A DNA stretch of 64,000 nucleotides, taken from Morchella semilibera (taxonomy: Eukaryota; Ascomycota; Pezizomycetes; Pezizales; Morchellaceae). Position numbers and translations under genes: made by a program. Under the pieces are notes generated by a model. The model was not told where the DNA came from and did not search any database. It saw nothing but the letters and a program-made list of their open reading frames with translations. Location: positions 1,611,736 to 1,675,735 of the forward strand of contig CM018607.1 of the NCBI GenBank assembly GCA_009192285.1, written 5' to 3'. Positions 12,358 to 24,267 of this stretch are shown one piece after another. Within the stretch, counting starts at the first letter, position 1. Every line of letters starts with the position of its first letter.

Positions 12358-14349
12358 ATGTCTGCACCGTCGCTCTCATCAACCACCAATCAAAGGCGTA
12401 AGCCTCTGTTGAGTAGGCTTGCTGAAGTGGTCAGGACAATGTGGGATCTGGGGTTCACCTCATTTGGAGGACCTCCTGTCCACTTCCAAATTGTAAGTCT
12501 TTTTCGAGTGCTGCTGACGGGGAATTAAAACGAAAGGCGGGGCGGTTAACACCTCAATACAGTACCACAAACGATTTGTCGACGGTTACAAGTGGATCGA
12601 TGAACAAACGGTATGATTCCCTCAGGGGCACCCAATCTCGCTAACCTCAGAACCGAGTGATATTTGGATTCGGACGCTAACCGCTGCATCAATCGAAACA
12701 GTACCAGGAATTGTTTGCCATTTGTCAGGCCCTTCCGGGTCCTGCCAGTACCAAGTTCGGGTTCTGCATAACTCTAATTCATTCTGGGTTCATACCCGCG
12801 CTTTTAGCGTTTTTGTTGTTCAGGTTTGTACTAACCTTTATCCTTCCCTATCAGGTGGTTGATTGATTGATTACTTACTTGGATGTTTACATAACCATAG
12901 TTTACCGGGAGTATTCGGAATGTTTGCTCTCTCGCTCGGCGTGTCGAAAATGGATGAAATCCTCCCAAGACCAGTTTATGCACTACTTTGTGGCTTGAAT
13001 TCAGCCACCGTAGGGATTATCGCTCTAGCTGCTGTCCAATTGAGCCAACGTGCTATTACTGATAAGGTCTCCCGAGCACTTTTGTTCTTAGCTGCTGCAG
13101 CAGGAATGCTGTATAACGCACTATGGTATTTCCCACTCTTGATGTCCATCGCTGGTATTTTCACAATGTCGTATGATGGCGGCTTTGGACCTAAAGCTCT
13201 AGTTTATACGAAGAACCTTTTCAAGAGGATACGCCATAGACAAAGTAACAGCAACAGACCTGTTGAGGAGGGGCTTAGTGACGGGGCATGGGCTTCCTCG
13301 GCCATCAAGGAACCAACTGCTGCCCACCGAAGAGCCAGTGCTGCACCATCCGTGAATGAGGAGCTAGTATCGCAGGTCCCCGAAAGTCAAGCCAATGAGG
13401 TGAACGAAGTGGTCGAGGAAGCGGCTGCTACCACCGCAGCCAACCGGAACAAGGTTTTCTCAATGCCGCTTGCTATTTCGATAGTGGTCGGATTCTTCAT
13501 CTCATTTATCGTGATTTTGGTCTTGAGAGCGGAATTAAAAAGTCGGCCGATTGGATTGTCTCTGTTTGCGAACTTGTATCTGGCTGGAACAGTAAGTAAC
13601 TCCGTGTCCTCATGCATAGCTCAATCGCAAATTAATTTTTCTAGATTATCTTCGGTGGAGGACCTGTCGTTATTCCATTGCTTAGACAGTGAGTAAAATT
13701 GTGCTTGTAAAATTTCTTTGAGATAATCCTAATCGGCGAACCACAGGTACATCGTTGACGAAGGATGGGTGTCCGCTCGTGATTTCCTTCTCGGTTTGGC
13801 AATTATTCAGGCATTCCCAGGGCCAAACTTCAATTGTAAGTCAAGTAGCCCCATATCCTAGTTCCCTACCGCTAATATTGAGGCTAACTTAAAATAGTTG
13901 CCGTCTACCTCGGTTCCCTTACAGCACTTAACTCGGGCTCCTTGCCATCAGCTATCGGGGCTCTCCTTGCCTTCATTGCTATATTCTCCCCAGGGATGTT
14001 GCTCGTCTCAGCAACCCTTACACTCTGGAACGAACTCCGTAGCCGGCCTTGGGTCGCATCTATTCTCAGAGGCCTGAATGCTGCTGCGGTAGGGTTGATC
14101 TATACCGCTGTCTATAGGCTCTGGGAGATGGGTTATGTTGACGAGAACCATTCAAATGGATCGTCATTGGGGAGAGACCCTTGGTGGGTCGTTATCACGG
14201 CAACCTCCTTTGTGGGAACCGCTTGGTTCGGGTTTCCTGCACCATTTTCGATTGTCCTTGGGGCTGCAATGGGACTTATTTGGTTTGTAGTCGTGAATGC
14301 GGGCCAGAGTGGAGCTGAGTTGTTGGGAACTGCGATGATGGAGCTTTGA
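12358..14349 (+). CDS. Chromate transporter, two-domain CHR family
   Basis: Membrane anion transporter of the CHR/ChrA superfamily, which effluxes chromate in bacteria; fungal members may move chromate or sulfate across a membrane. Seven exons: 12358-12492, 12563-12610, 12702-12823, 12901-13591, 13645-13688, 13747-13835, 13898-14349. They sum to 1581 nt, 526 residues. Two homologous halves are visible. The first has FTSFGGPPVHFQI and ALPGPASTKFGFC; the second has IIFGGGPVVIPLL and AFPGPNFNFAVYLG. Both are typical CHR signatures with many hydrophobic helices, and a hydrophilic linker of about 80 residues separates the halves. The start is the ATG at 12358; the frame is open slightly upstream but has no earlier ATG. 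The exon 3-4 junction gives LLFSLPG, where many relatives have a Trp before SLPG, so that junction is the least certain. Confidence 0.93.
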
Positions 14350-17300
14350 TGTTCTAGGACGTTCAAGTGACGCAATGTAATATGAGGGTGGTTGGATTGA
14401 CTTTTGATCGTGTGATGGAAACTTGGGGCTGGTGGGGGTTGAGTTTAGCTGTCCTATTGACATATAATATACCTAAAAGCAAATATTTCTCTCCTTCTTA
14501 GAGTTTAGTGCCCGCACCAATCGTGCCCAGGTGCCTGATTATGTATTAGTCCCTCGAGTGATAATCTATGCAATGAACAATATCACATTAGCTACAGTTC
14601 CAGAGTGAGTTTTAAGTGCATATCACAGAAAATCCTCACTCGTATGATGTAGCAGAATACATGCAACCCTCTTCGGCCATAATTCAGGGCCCCTACCGGG
14701 AGGTGGGGGTCTTAAGCGTCCAACGGCTTATTAGGGGTTCCACTTTTGTCAATATTACTTAAAAGGGGGAGCGAAATCGAGGCCGATGAAGATCCGGTCA
14801 TCCCCTTCCACCCTTAAACGAGGGCCCTTGTAGAAAAGTAGGAACAGGAACATTTCGAAACCCATGCAACTGTAGTGGCAGGGTCGGTCGGTCAATGCGT
14901 ACCGAACGAAACATGACAGCTGCAGGTTGACACTGATTGGACCCTGCCTCGGCAACGTCAGAAGTTTTTGTTTTTCGATCAGGTAGCTAGGGTTTCTGGA
15001 TCACGGATCGGGGGGGGAGGGAAGGTGAGGGGAGGGAAGGGAAGGGAAGGGAAGGGCGAAAGTATGCACATACATGTATATCCTACTCTACAGTACATGT
15101 AGTTACATACTCGCTTGCCGGTAGCGTCGTCCAGGGGGGGTTGAGCCAATAATCGTTTCCCAAGATTTGGGAGCAAGGATTTCCTCAGTATTGAACACTA
15201 AAAATAAATTTATTTGGAAGAGAAGCAGGGGAACGTACGATGTATGGATGGAAGAAAAAGTCGTCGCGTGGTAGGACAGGTGGAAATGACTAATTACAAT
15301 ATACTTGATGCCCTATCTAGCGGGCCGGGATGCACATGGCGTTCGTTATCCTTCTTTTGTTTCTTTTTGGGGGACTACCTGAGGGCGTGGGGTACTGCGA
15401 CTTGGCTGTCTATTGATGGATACTCACTTCGGCGATTAGATGCACGGGCTTTTTTTTTTTTTTTCTTTCTGGTTTCATCAGGATTGCGGGTTATTGGAGA
15501 GTAATCTGGAGTGTCAAGACTCGAGAGGCCGATCTGGAGCCTGTTTTGAAATGAGACTTTTGAGACTTGCATAGCATAATAATGACATGTTAGCTTTCAT
15601 GCTACACACATGGCTAGAACTGGGCCCTAATCTAGATTCATAGAGCTTCCAATTAATAGCTCGTAAGTCCTATCTTTCGGACCACTCCAACTCTGGGAGG
15701 GTCCTGACCAAACGTCGCCTGATGGCTGTGGATACATATATGGTCGGGCCAGTCAGAACCACGAAATAAAACGGCCCTTATATATGGGTCTGTGGGAGCA
15801 GAAGTTTTAACCCCAAAAGGCGCTAGTATCGCCACCAGAATATCTACATGCATATAAGCAATTGACATTGAAAGGTTGATCTTCCAATAGACCCCTTTCA
15901 TGGCCCGAGCTGCATGTTCGTACGATTGGTCCACTAGTCTCAAGTTCCATGAACTGGCTAGCTTTCGAAGCGGATTGTGTGAGTCGTTAAAAAAAAAACT
16001 CTGCTTGCAAGCGGCGGGAGATCGAGGGGGAGAACCCCCCACACAAAGAGACGGGGGGCGTTAAGAGAATATTCCCCGAGACATATATCTGACGTTGATA
16101 CGAACGAAGATTAATCATTAAACAGAGAGAAATTAGTTAGTATTAAACAACTTACATAGCTATATAATACTCAAAACCCTCCAACCCTATAAGCGCGCAG
16201 AGAGTAGATCTAGATCTATGCTTATTACCTCATGACAGAATGAAACCTTGGGTTGATTCATCGAGACAGTTAGGCACCCTACATACTTTGTTCGGTTGTA
16301 TACCAGAGTGGCGCGATAAATATCTCAAGAGGTATTTCTATAGTTCCAAAATAGTACTCAATGGCCAGCGAGACTCCATCTAACGGAAATGGCTGGTAAA
16401 CCGCTCGAACCCAACACCACGGTACTTTGTTCCGCGATTACTGTGGACTGGTCCACCTTTTGATAATATAGGAAGCGAAATCAAACGTCAGTTATAAGTC
16501 GATTTTTCTTGGGGTGTTCTCCTTAGAATAATCATAGATATGATGCAATAGAAAGAAAAATAGACCTAGTCTACGAACTGCATACAGCCCGTGGGTCAAT
16601 AGTATATAGATTTGCAATTTAGGGCGTTACTAAATTGCGATAGTGGAATGATTCCTTATAGTTCTGAATCTTATATTCATTAGCCACGGTTCAGTACTGT
16701 CTGCGGGGTACAGCCGCTACATTAGCAAAATCATGCCATGTTCCAATCTAGGGATTAATTGCAAGTAGATTTAAAACCCTGAGTATTCAAAGCCCGTCAG
16801 AGAGAAGAAATAACTGCTGTACGAGCCAGTAGGAGAAGCGGGGGAAGACAAAACAAATATTATCAAATGGCGCAATGACTAAAATATTCACTCAGGTCCG
16901 TATCTTTCCCCAGAATTTGGCTCAGCCACCCATCAGTGCCAAAAGGAAGCACTCCAACAGCCGACCGCCTACCATAATTTACAGCTACAGCAAATGCATC
17001 TTTTCCGTGCTGGCCCTTAGCGGAGCCGCCAACTCCTAATGATACGATAGTTCTAACTATAGATAGCTCTGGTCTCTAGCTGGTAACCTTATGAAACCGA
17101 AGCGTTGAATTTAAATGAATCCAAATTCTAATATCTGCTAACCCTATCAACCACCAACAAATCCAAAGCAAGGAGATCGTGAAAACTTGCCAGATTGTGG
17201 CACCTCCTCTCTTATTATGGACATCGATTTCGGCGCCGTGGTGAAAAGAATTTTGGCGACTGTCGCCCCATTAACTTGTGCAGTGTAATGAAGCGGGTGT

Positions 17301-17479
17301 GCTCGAACTGAAATTCTAGCACTATATACATCTAATGAAAGGTTTTAAAATCAGTTCATGTTCTATCTTCATCGCGAAGTTTATAATTTATAACTAGGGT
17401 GGTAAGCCTATTTAGCCCTCTTGATAGGTATCGGTACCAGTATCGAGAGGTTGAAGCTTAGCAGCTTCTTTATCCCCTA
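14350..17479. other. Intergenic, AT-rich
   Basis: No supported gene. A purine tract with GGGAA units lies at 15010-15055, and TACATGTA palindromes at 15071 and 15094 lie 23 bases apart. The 129-codon open frame on the - strand at 15653-16042 has no recognisable motif. From about 16080 onward the DNA is AT-rich with frequent stops in every frame, like decayed sequence. Confidence 0.5.
15010..15055 (+). repeat. Purine tract (GGGAA)n
   Basis: An uninterrupted G/A run except for one T at about 15025, ending in five near-perfect GGGAA units. The repeated GGG triplets on this strand could in principle form a G-quadruplex. It lies between genes. Confidence 0.75.
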
Positions 17480-17980
17480 GCTCTATATCTAGACTCGCAT
17501 GTGCATTAATAGCTTGCATAATTATACCACTGCTCTCCCAAGATTGGGGACGACCCCCGGGACGAGCCTTTCGATATGAGTTACATTATAAAATTGGGTA
17601 TAATTTTTGCGGCCTACAGCACTGAAATCAGAACCTTTCTCCAATAGCTTCCTCATCAGTCCTCCATTCCGTAGCTGCTTGATGGGAAACGGTTGTCTTG
17701 TGGAGGCCTTAACCTAATATACAGCTGCAGCTATTTGGGTTCGCTTCGTAGTCCAGAAGCATCACCCTCATACCACCTCTCGAAAGCTGGAGTGGGCTCG
17801 GAAGATTATCTTATCCCCGGTAATCGTGTCAGCACCGGGCTCTAACAAACCATTGGCTGGGGACTGATTACTCTTGGGTCACGATTGGGAGAGCGATTTA
17901 TACCCCAGAATGTCGATGCGGCCGATTTGATGCCTCTCGTAAGAGGGCGGGCCGTTCCCACCCTCCAGGGCCTACCACTT
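17480..17980 (-). pseudogene. Decayed ankyrin-repeat gene fragment
   Basis: Read on the - strand, the segment gives ankyrin-like pieces broken by stops and frame changes. GLLEPGADTITGDK is followed by FREVV (about 17775-17860). Lower down, KLLEKGSDFSAVGRKNYT lies at about 17590-17645, followed by a PNLG-like piece near 17545. The two G-[AS]-D motifs (17828-17836 and 17627-17635) are 201 bases apart, close to two 33-residue ankyrin repeats (198 bases). There is no open frame of useful length, so this is a relic of an ankyrin-repeat protein, not an active gene. It is not an obvious copy of the nearby GDE1 ankyrin region, whose motifs differ. The call rests on motif spacing alone. Confidence 0.42.
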
Positions 17981-19913
17981 CTTCCCCGTTCCCAATTGGC
18001 AGCCTCGCCAGCCCAGGTACGAGGCGTACTGGAGAGCCAAAACTCGGCCTAGCTTGTTCAACATGTCATTCCATCCTTTCGGGGGCGTTCAAGCACACGG
18101 TTCGTTTCCTTGCGCTGGAGGCGGGAGAAACCCACCACTGCCGTACTTGTACGAGGGTAGCCATGATCATGGCTTGCATGACACGATTTGTTTGGCCCAA
18201 GCTAGATGGACCCACTTTACATATTCGAGGAGGTGGTCTATATATGGCCAGGGGGAATGTTGAAGAAGTGTGGTTAATTATATGATATGGGGGTCATGTA
18301 TTGCTACCGAATCTCAATGGTCGTGTGAGGTTCGTGGACCTATGTATGTATGTATATAATATACATGGGGAGCATATGAGGTTTCGTTAATTTCGAGTGT
18401 TTTTGTGAGGCAGGATTGCGGTACCTATACGATTTAATATATATGCCAGTTTATCCCCTGGGCTGGTGAGACTCGCGGAATCCAGGACTTCCTGTTCGGG
18501 CTGTGGCAAAGTCACTGAGCCCGTCACTTTCTGTGGGTGTTTGCCAGAGATTGTTGGCGTTTGTTAGCAAAAAGTAGGACAATTATTACTGAAATAGGAA
18601 GTCCTGGATTCTGCAAGTTTCAACAGACTAGGGGATAATCCAAAATTCTAACCAGAAAAGCAAATGGGAATATAGGAGCAAATAGGAAGACAATATTTGA
18701 TCATCACAAATTATCACTCGCATAGGGAGATACATACATGTTGTACTTATGGGAAACAAGGTGTGAGTTTATTAATTAATTAGTTTATTCATTAACAAGA
18801 TATAAGTCAAAGCAATAATATTACTGGGTGTTAAGTCTGGTAGGTATATATATCTGATATCGATAGTTATATATGTAAGTATATCTGGTACTTTGTCGAT
18901 ACTCCGCGGTCGACACCAAGCCCCAAACCAATCTGCGGGGAAATGAGCCAACACTAGCTTAGCCCCATGTTATATTTTCCTGCAAGCTTGAGTGTGTTAG
19001 AACAGAAGATACCAGCTGACCTGCTTAGTCCCATTGGAAACCGAACATCCCCCATGTCGCCCTGTCTCTATCAAGCTACAAACATATATACAACGGCCTC
19101 GCCATCATCTGGTGCCTGGGATTAACAAACCGGCCTTGTTATTACCGTAGAGAACTACACCTAGCTTCTAACACTATGGCGCGTAGAACTCTTTAAAAGC
19201 CTTTATCCAGGTATACACGTGCGTTAATCAGGTCCTGAGAAATTTTGTGAGCCCGTTGCTACCAAGGATTCTCAGAACTTAATTAATACGTGGGTATAGA
19301 TAATATTTTAATATAACGGATATTATAACCCCGGCCTAAACATGGATAAAAATTCTAGGCTCGCGCGAAGACCAAAAGTCAACACTTGTATTGCCCACTA
19401 AGCTTATATAGGCAACCCTGTATTTATAGCCTCACAGGCGGCCTCTCTTTCTCCGGTAATTAATTATCGCTTGACGAAGTAGCTCTGATTGTCAAAGTTT
19501 CCAGCATCATACCATGGGTGGAAGAATGGGCCAACCCTATAATAAAACTTCCTAGGAGAGTGAGATGAACCAACCAACCAATCAAGCTTTGGGGGAGTGT
19601 CAATCGAGTGAGAGGCTGTGATTGCACTCCTTATGGTGTGAGTTTCCCGCCACTGCAGCAATATTAGTCATCTCATAAGCTGCCATACAATGTTGCCATC
19701 CCCCACTATGGTAATTAGGCAATTGTCTTTTTCAGGGTCACTTATTCACAATTTAACATAACCATCTGGAATTCATTTAAAGAACAATTAAGGCTATATG
19801 CCCATAAAGCAAACGAAAAGAAAACAAACAAAAGAGCCCGTTGTAAGGAAATGTCTAAAAATAACAGATTCTGTACAATACAACTGGTGTTATACCGGTG
19901 TAGAAAACACCAA
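17981..19913. other. Intergenic containing the TIR element
   Basis: Apart from the element at 18453-18636 no gene or other structured feature was seen. The sequence is AT-rich with scattered TATATG and TACATA words. The final part is the 3' flank of the GDE1-like gene, which is transcribed toward it. Confidence 0.5.
18453..18636. mobile_element. MITE-like element with ~41-bp terminal inverted repeats
   Basis: The left arm runs from 18453 (TCCCCTGGGCTGG...) to 18493, and the right arm from 18596 to 18636. The inner 16 bases of each arm (18478-18493 and 18596-18611) are perfect reverse complements, GAATCCAGGACTTCCT. Over the full arms I count six mismatches. The element is flanked on both sides by TA, as expected for a Tc1/mariner-type target duplication. 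The interior of about 100 bp codes for nothing. All six arm differences show A or T in the right arm (read as reverse complement), in line with C-to-T type decay. Family assignment is inferred only from the TA flanks. Confidence 0.75.
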
Positions 19914-22900
19914 TTAAATAACATTGGCAGAAGGGATGGCTAGTCCTGCTGGAACATCCTCCGTCTTGTTCGCTTTTGTCTCAGTTGGGAGGGCATAGCC
20001 TGTACGAGCACCCGCGGCAGTAAGACCCTTGCGAATGGCAAGGACACTGTCGACAATGACAGCGTCAATGCCTTGGTCTACCTGAACTTTTACGTTTTCC
20101 GGATCGTTGTTCAAGACCCCATAAGTAATACAGACTAACCCAGATTCCCTTACAACTCTGTGGATAAAGCGTGATATATTAGTAAGGGCTGCACCGGGAC
20201 AATGAAGAAGGAGGACAAACTTGATCAAACGTGGACAAAGAACAAATGGCTCGGCTACGGATACAATCCCCAGCAAATTCCAATTGCTTGCAAATCTAAT
20301 TGCCTCCTGAACACTAGAGGCTCTTATATCCGCCGTGGGATGAGAGCCAGCATCAGTAAGGAATAAGATGGGGATAGATGGCTTCAGAGCTGTTAGTAAT
20401 TACAAAAGCTATATCATGAGATTTCAGGTGAAATACCTGCTTGAATGAGAGCAACAAGCATATATCTGGATTGAAACTTGAGAAAATAATGTCCCGTCCC
20501 TTGCCATTATCATAAACAACCTTGAGAACTATCGGGAATGTCAGTGAATTAATCCACCAGGATAAGAGTCACAGAAACTCACTTGTGTCAACCCAGTAGT
20601 TCATCTCAATTGCAAAGCTGTCCATCTCATGTTCCTCAACTTCTTGAAGCATAGGGTACTCTATATTACCACTCAGATTAGTAATCGTATATAATATTTA
20701 TTGTAAGGCTCAGACAACGTACTAAGTTCAATATTGAACCCAACGCTTTGCGGTAATTTCTTAAAAGTCTCCTCGAGAGTTGTAAATGGTGACTGAATAC
20801 TGCTGCCTCTAACATTGGCCTTGAAACCATTCTTGATAAACCCCCTCGTGTGCTTCATGCGGCCATGATGAGACTCAACATGGTGGTCATCATGCTCGTG
20901 CAAGGACATGGAGCGAGCCCTACGGAGACCCTGAGCCGACACTTTTTGGCTTTCGGGAACAGTGTCAGGGGTATTTCCGCTGTCCCAGGGGCGGGTAGGA
21001 GAGCCTGTTTTTCGGGGACGTGGGTTCTGATGTTCACTGATTGACATGAACTAAACTCGGAGTCTTAGTAAGCCTCTTAACATACGAGGGATCGTTTGAA
21101 ATACCTGGTCTAGTGTCATTGTGTGTACAGGAGCATCAATTCCTGTTTCTGCAACAAGAAAGTCATGATAAATGACGGGTACGTGGTCCTTCGTGAGTTG
21201 CACATCTGAAAAACAACAATTAGTATATTAAAACGATCACATTAATTCTTGCAGGTCATACCAAACTGTGAATCATGTTAGCATAGCTTCAGCAGGAAAA
21301 TGCAGGAGAAACCCACCTCTACATACTCAGCCCCCAGATTGGCAGCAGCAATAAAAGACTATGGAATTGATTAGTTTAGTTACATCCTGCTCAACATTTG
21401 ACTGCGTGTTAAACATACCAGCAGAGTGTTCTCGCCTAGCTGAAGCGACTTTCTGGTAGTCGTGTTTTTTCCAAGACCTTCACAAGCATTAATTGAATGT
21501 ATCTTTAATGAAAACACTAAAGTATTACTAACCTCGATGTCCAATAACTCTAGTCGGTGCTAAGCTTTTCCAATAAGTCTGCTTTTTGGTGACTTCCATA
21601 TTCGGGTGCTCGAACGGAGTAACAACCCGGAATTCAAAGTTGACACAACCTATGATCTCTAGACTGTTCACGGCAAGAATCGGAACTTGGATATCGCCTT
21701 GCAAAGCGACCCTACTCCTCCCCAAACCTGGCTTGATTGAGCTTAGGAGAGCAACGGCACGGCCTATGATTTTATCGCTGGAGCCTGCATATGTGGGTAC
21801 GAGATCAAACATAAGCTTAACCTTACTAGCGTCTTTAGTCTCAAAGCAGATTGGGTCGTCGGAAACAGCATTGGAGTGAACAGGTAGGTCAATGATCGAT
21901 GGCTCGCCGGTCGCATTTTGAGCCGAGACAACGAGCGAAAGTGCAGTATCCAACTGAGTTGAATGCGCCTCAGACAGTGGGATTTTGTCTAACTTTACTG
22001 CAGACATATTCTTTCGAGTATCCGTGCTTCCTAGAGTAACCAAAATCATGGTTTCTCCTTTCTTCAGGTAACGATGTCCAAAGCTCTTGACTGGCTGCGC
22101 AAGTGGTGCTACAGTTTTCCCTGGAGACGCGCTAAGTGGTACCATCTTTTCCAGGCTTGATGGTGGGGAGGGTGTGATAGAATCGGCTGGTGCTTCTGGT
22201 ACAGAAACATGTTTTGCCAATATCCTAGTTATATCAAGGTGACCTCTAAGGGCTGCGTGTTCTGCTGCTGTCCACCCAGATAAATCGATCTTATCCAACT
22301 CACATCCCGCTTCCAGCAAAGTCTCGACAATTTGAGTTTTCCCTTCTACTGCTGAAACAAACAACGGCGTCCAGCCATAGGTTTTTTCGGCAAGCTCAAA
22401 ATCTGCCTGCTGAGTATCATTCCCCTCTAACAAAGCTTTAGCACACCCAACATGGCCCAGTCTTGCAGCATGATGCAACGCAGTCTCTCCATTATCATCC
22501 TGGTAATTGATATCAACGCCAGCTTCGACCAAAAGTTTGACGATAATAGTGGCATTGGCCTTCGTCGCTAAGGCCAAGACTGCAGATGACTTTGAAACGG
22601 TTTTTCTGGCTGACACGATTTTATCGTCGCTACCCAGGCCGCCATCCCAACTTTCGGCTTGTAGCAAAAGTTTCGTGGTCTTAGGATGTGCTCCCATGAC
22701 GGCTAAATGCAATGGCGCAAGCCCATCCGAGTCCTGCCAATTTGGTGAATCGATCCCGTCTGAAACATCAAATTGTCCCCACTGCCGCATGTACTTGATG
22801 ACGACTTGGCAGATTACCACAAACCCATATTGTGCAGCGTAATGAAGTGCCAGTCGACCATAAGAGTCCCGAGCCGCCAGAGCAGGCCGTTGATGGGGAC

Positions 22901-24267
22901 GAAGCTTGCTTAGCAGGTGCTCCAATGTTTTTACAGAACTATCATGGGCAGATAGCTTCAAGGTTCCGTCAACCTCGGTTGTATTCAAAGATGAAGGAGG
23001 CAACGAAATTGGAGATTCTGCTGGGGTAATAAAGAGCGGGAGGTTTGAAGGTGTCTGGAGTAGGGTTGACTCTGGCCTTGGGGTATCTAGCAAGGACAAG
23101 TCTGTTGATGACTCAATAAGAGATTTATTTCTCCCAATAGAGATAACCAAACGATGAATAATGTTCCTTTCGTTGATATCATCATCTTCATGCAATGTTT
23201 CAATGCGCCCCAAGAGCAAGTCGATGCATGCCAAAGCCTTATTGGTGATTGAACGTTGTAGAAGTATGAGCAACAGCTTCTGTGTAACGTACTCGCCGAT
23301 AAGGGCATCCGATAGGCTGGTCGAATTGTCTTCACGAATACAAAGATCGACCTTATCTGCTATTCCATCCGGGGCTCCTGGAGCCGTACCCGATGCAAAG
23401 CGGCGTAATGTAGGCCGGGTAGAAGAATCAACATCGTTCTCAACGCCATCCGTCCCGCCAACTTTGGAAAGCCAAGTATTGACAGTTTGCATGGCCGCAA
23501 TAACCTCTGTTGCCGAAGCAAACGGCTTGAGGTTAACCTTTGAATCGAGGTACCGTTTTTGGGCACAGACATTCGTCTTTTTATCCACCCTATTAGAATA
23601 TTAATGAGATTCTTTCACAGCGGGATATCGTGGTCATACTTTTTCAAAATCTTGATAAACCCCCTTCTATTAACCTCTGTATATTAAGAGGTGTAAGTAC
23701 GCAGCTTTTATAGGAGGGCGTAACTTTATTATAAGACTTACCACCATACCACTGTAGCTTCCGAAGCCCACTCCTCAACTCAAGGAGAGCGCCCAGAAGC
23801 TCAGACATCTCATCGCTGTCCATACCAAAGCCGTCTGGAGCTGACTCCCCAGAATCTTCACTCTTCACACTACCGTTCTCGGAATTAGCCCAATCGAAGT
23901 GTTCGCCATAACGCCCTTGCAATAATTTGAGTCGTCGCTGAGACTCAGCAAAACGCTTGTTGAAGAAAGAATCGACAGTCTCGAGATTACGGTCAAGCTC
24001 AAAAAAGAATGCTAGTTTTGAGTTGTCAGTGACCGAATAGCTCCCGGAATACGAAAATGAGCAAGCTTACGAGTTAAATCGGTTTCTCCAGGGACACGCG
24101 GATCAGAAGTGACAGATTTAATATGTTTTTTGAGACCCTTGTAATCGATGTAACTTGAAGACCACTCTGGAACCTGGTTCCTGGGTAAACTAATGAATGC
24201 CATAAAAGTAAGCGGACAGTTGATCCTGGCAGTTCGGGGGGATGACGTACGATTTACCAAACTTCAT
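19914..24267 (-). CDS. GDE1: SPX-ankyrin-GDPD glycerophosphodiester phosphodiesterase
   Basis: Hydrolyses glycerophosphocholine-type diesters to glycerol-3-phosphate and alcohol; the SPX domain is a sensor of phosphate status (inositol pyrophosphates). Fourteen exons, in - strand order: 24267-24251, 24189-24071, 24011-23742, 23676-23640, 23589-21533, 21477-21419, 21358-21317, 21265-21262, 21205-21105, 21050-20723, 20660-20583, 20528-20437, 20381-20221, 20157-19914. All phases agree and sum to 3609 nt, 1202 residues, close to yeast Gde1 (1223). The SPX domain starts MKFGKSLPRNQVPEWSSSYI, with FFFELDRNLETVDSFF behind it. Ankyrin repeats cover about 285-610. A linker domain follows, then GDPD from GHRG (831-834), with the metal-ligand motif EFDVQLTKD (867-875) and YHD (881-883). 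The exon encoding F868 and the first base of D869 is only 4 nt. Intron 13 (63 nt) is free of stops and in frame, but splicing restores LIKVVRESG. Confidence 0.95.
21262..21265 (-). other. GDE1: Four-nucleotide micro-exon of GDE1
   Basis: On the - strand the sequence is ...GATTCACAG, then TTTG, then GTATGACC..., with a branch-like GCTAAC 16 bases before the exon. The preceding exon ends GTA GAG and the next starts ATGTGCAACTC. Only inclusion of TTTG gives V-E-F-D-V-Q-L, the conserved GDPD metal-binding stretch, and keeps the reading frame. The flanking introns are 51 and 56 nt. Confidence 0.9.
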
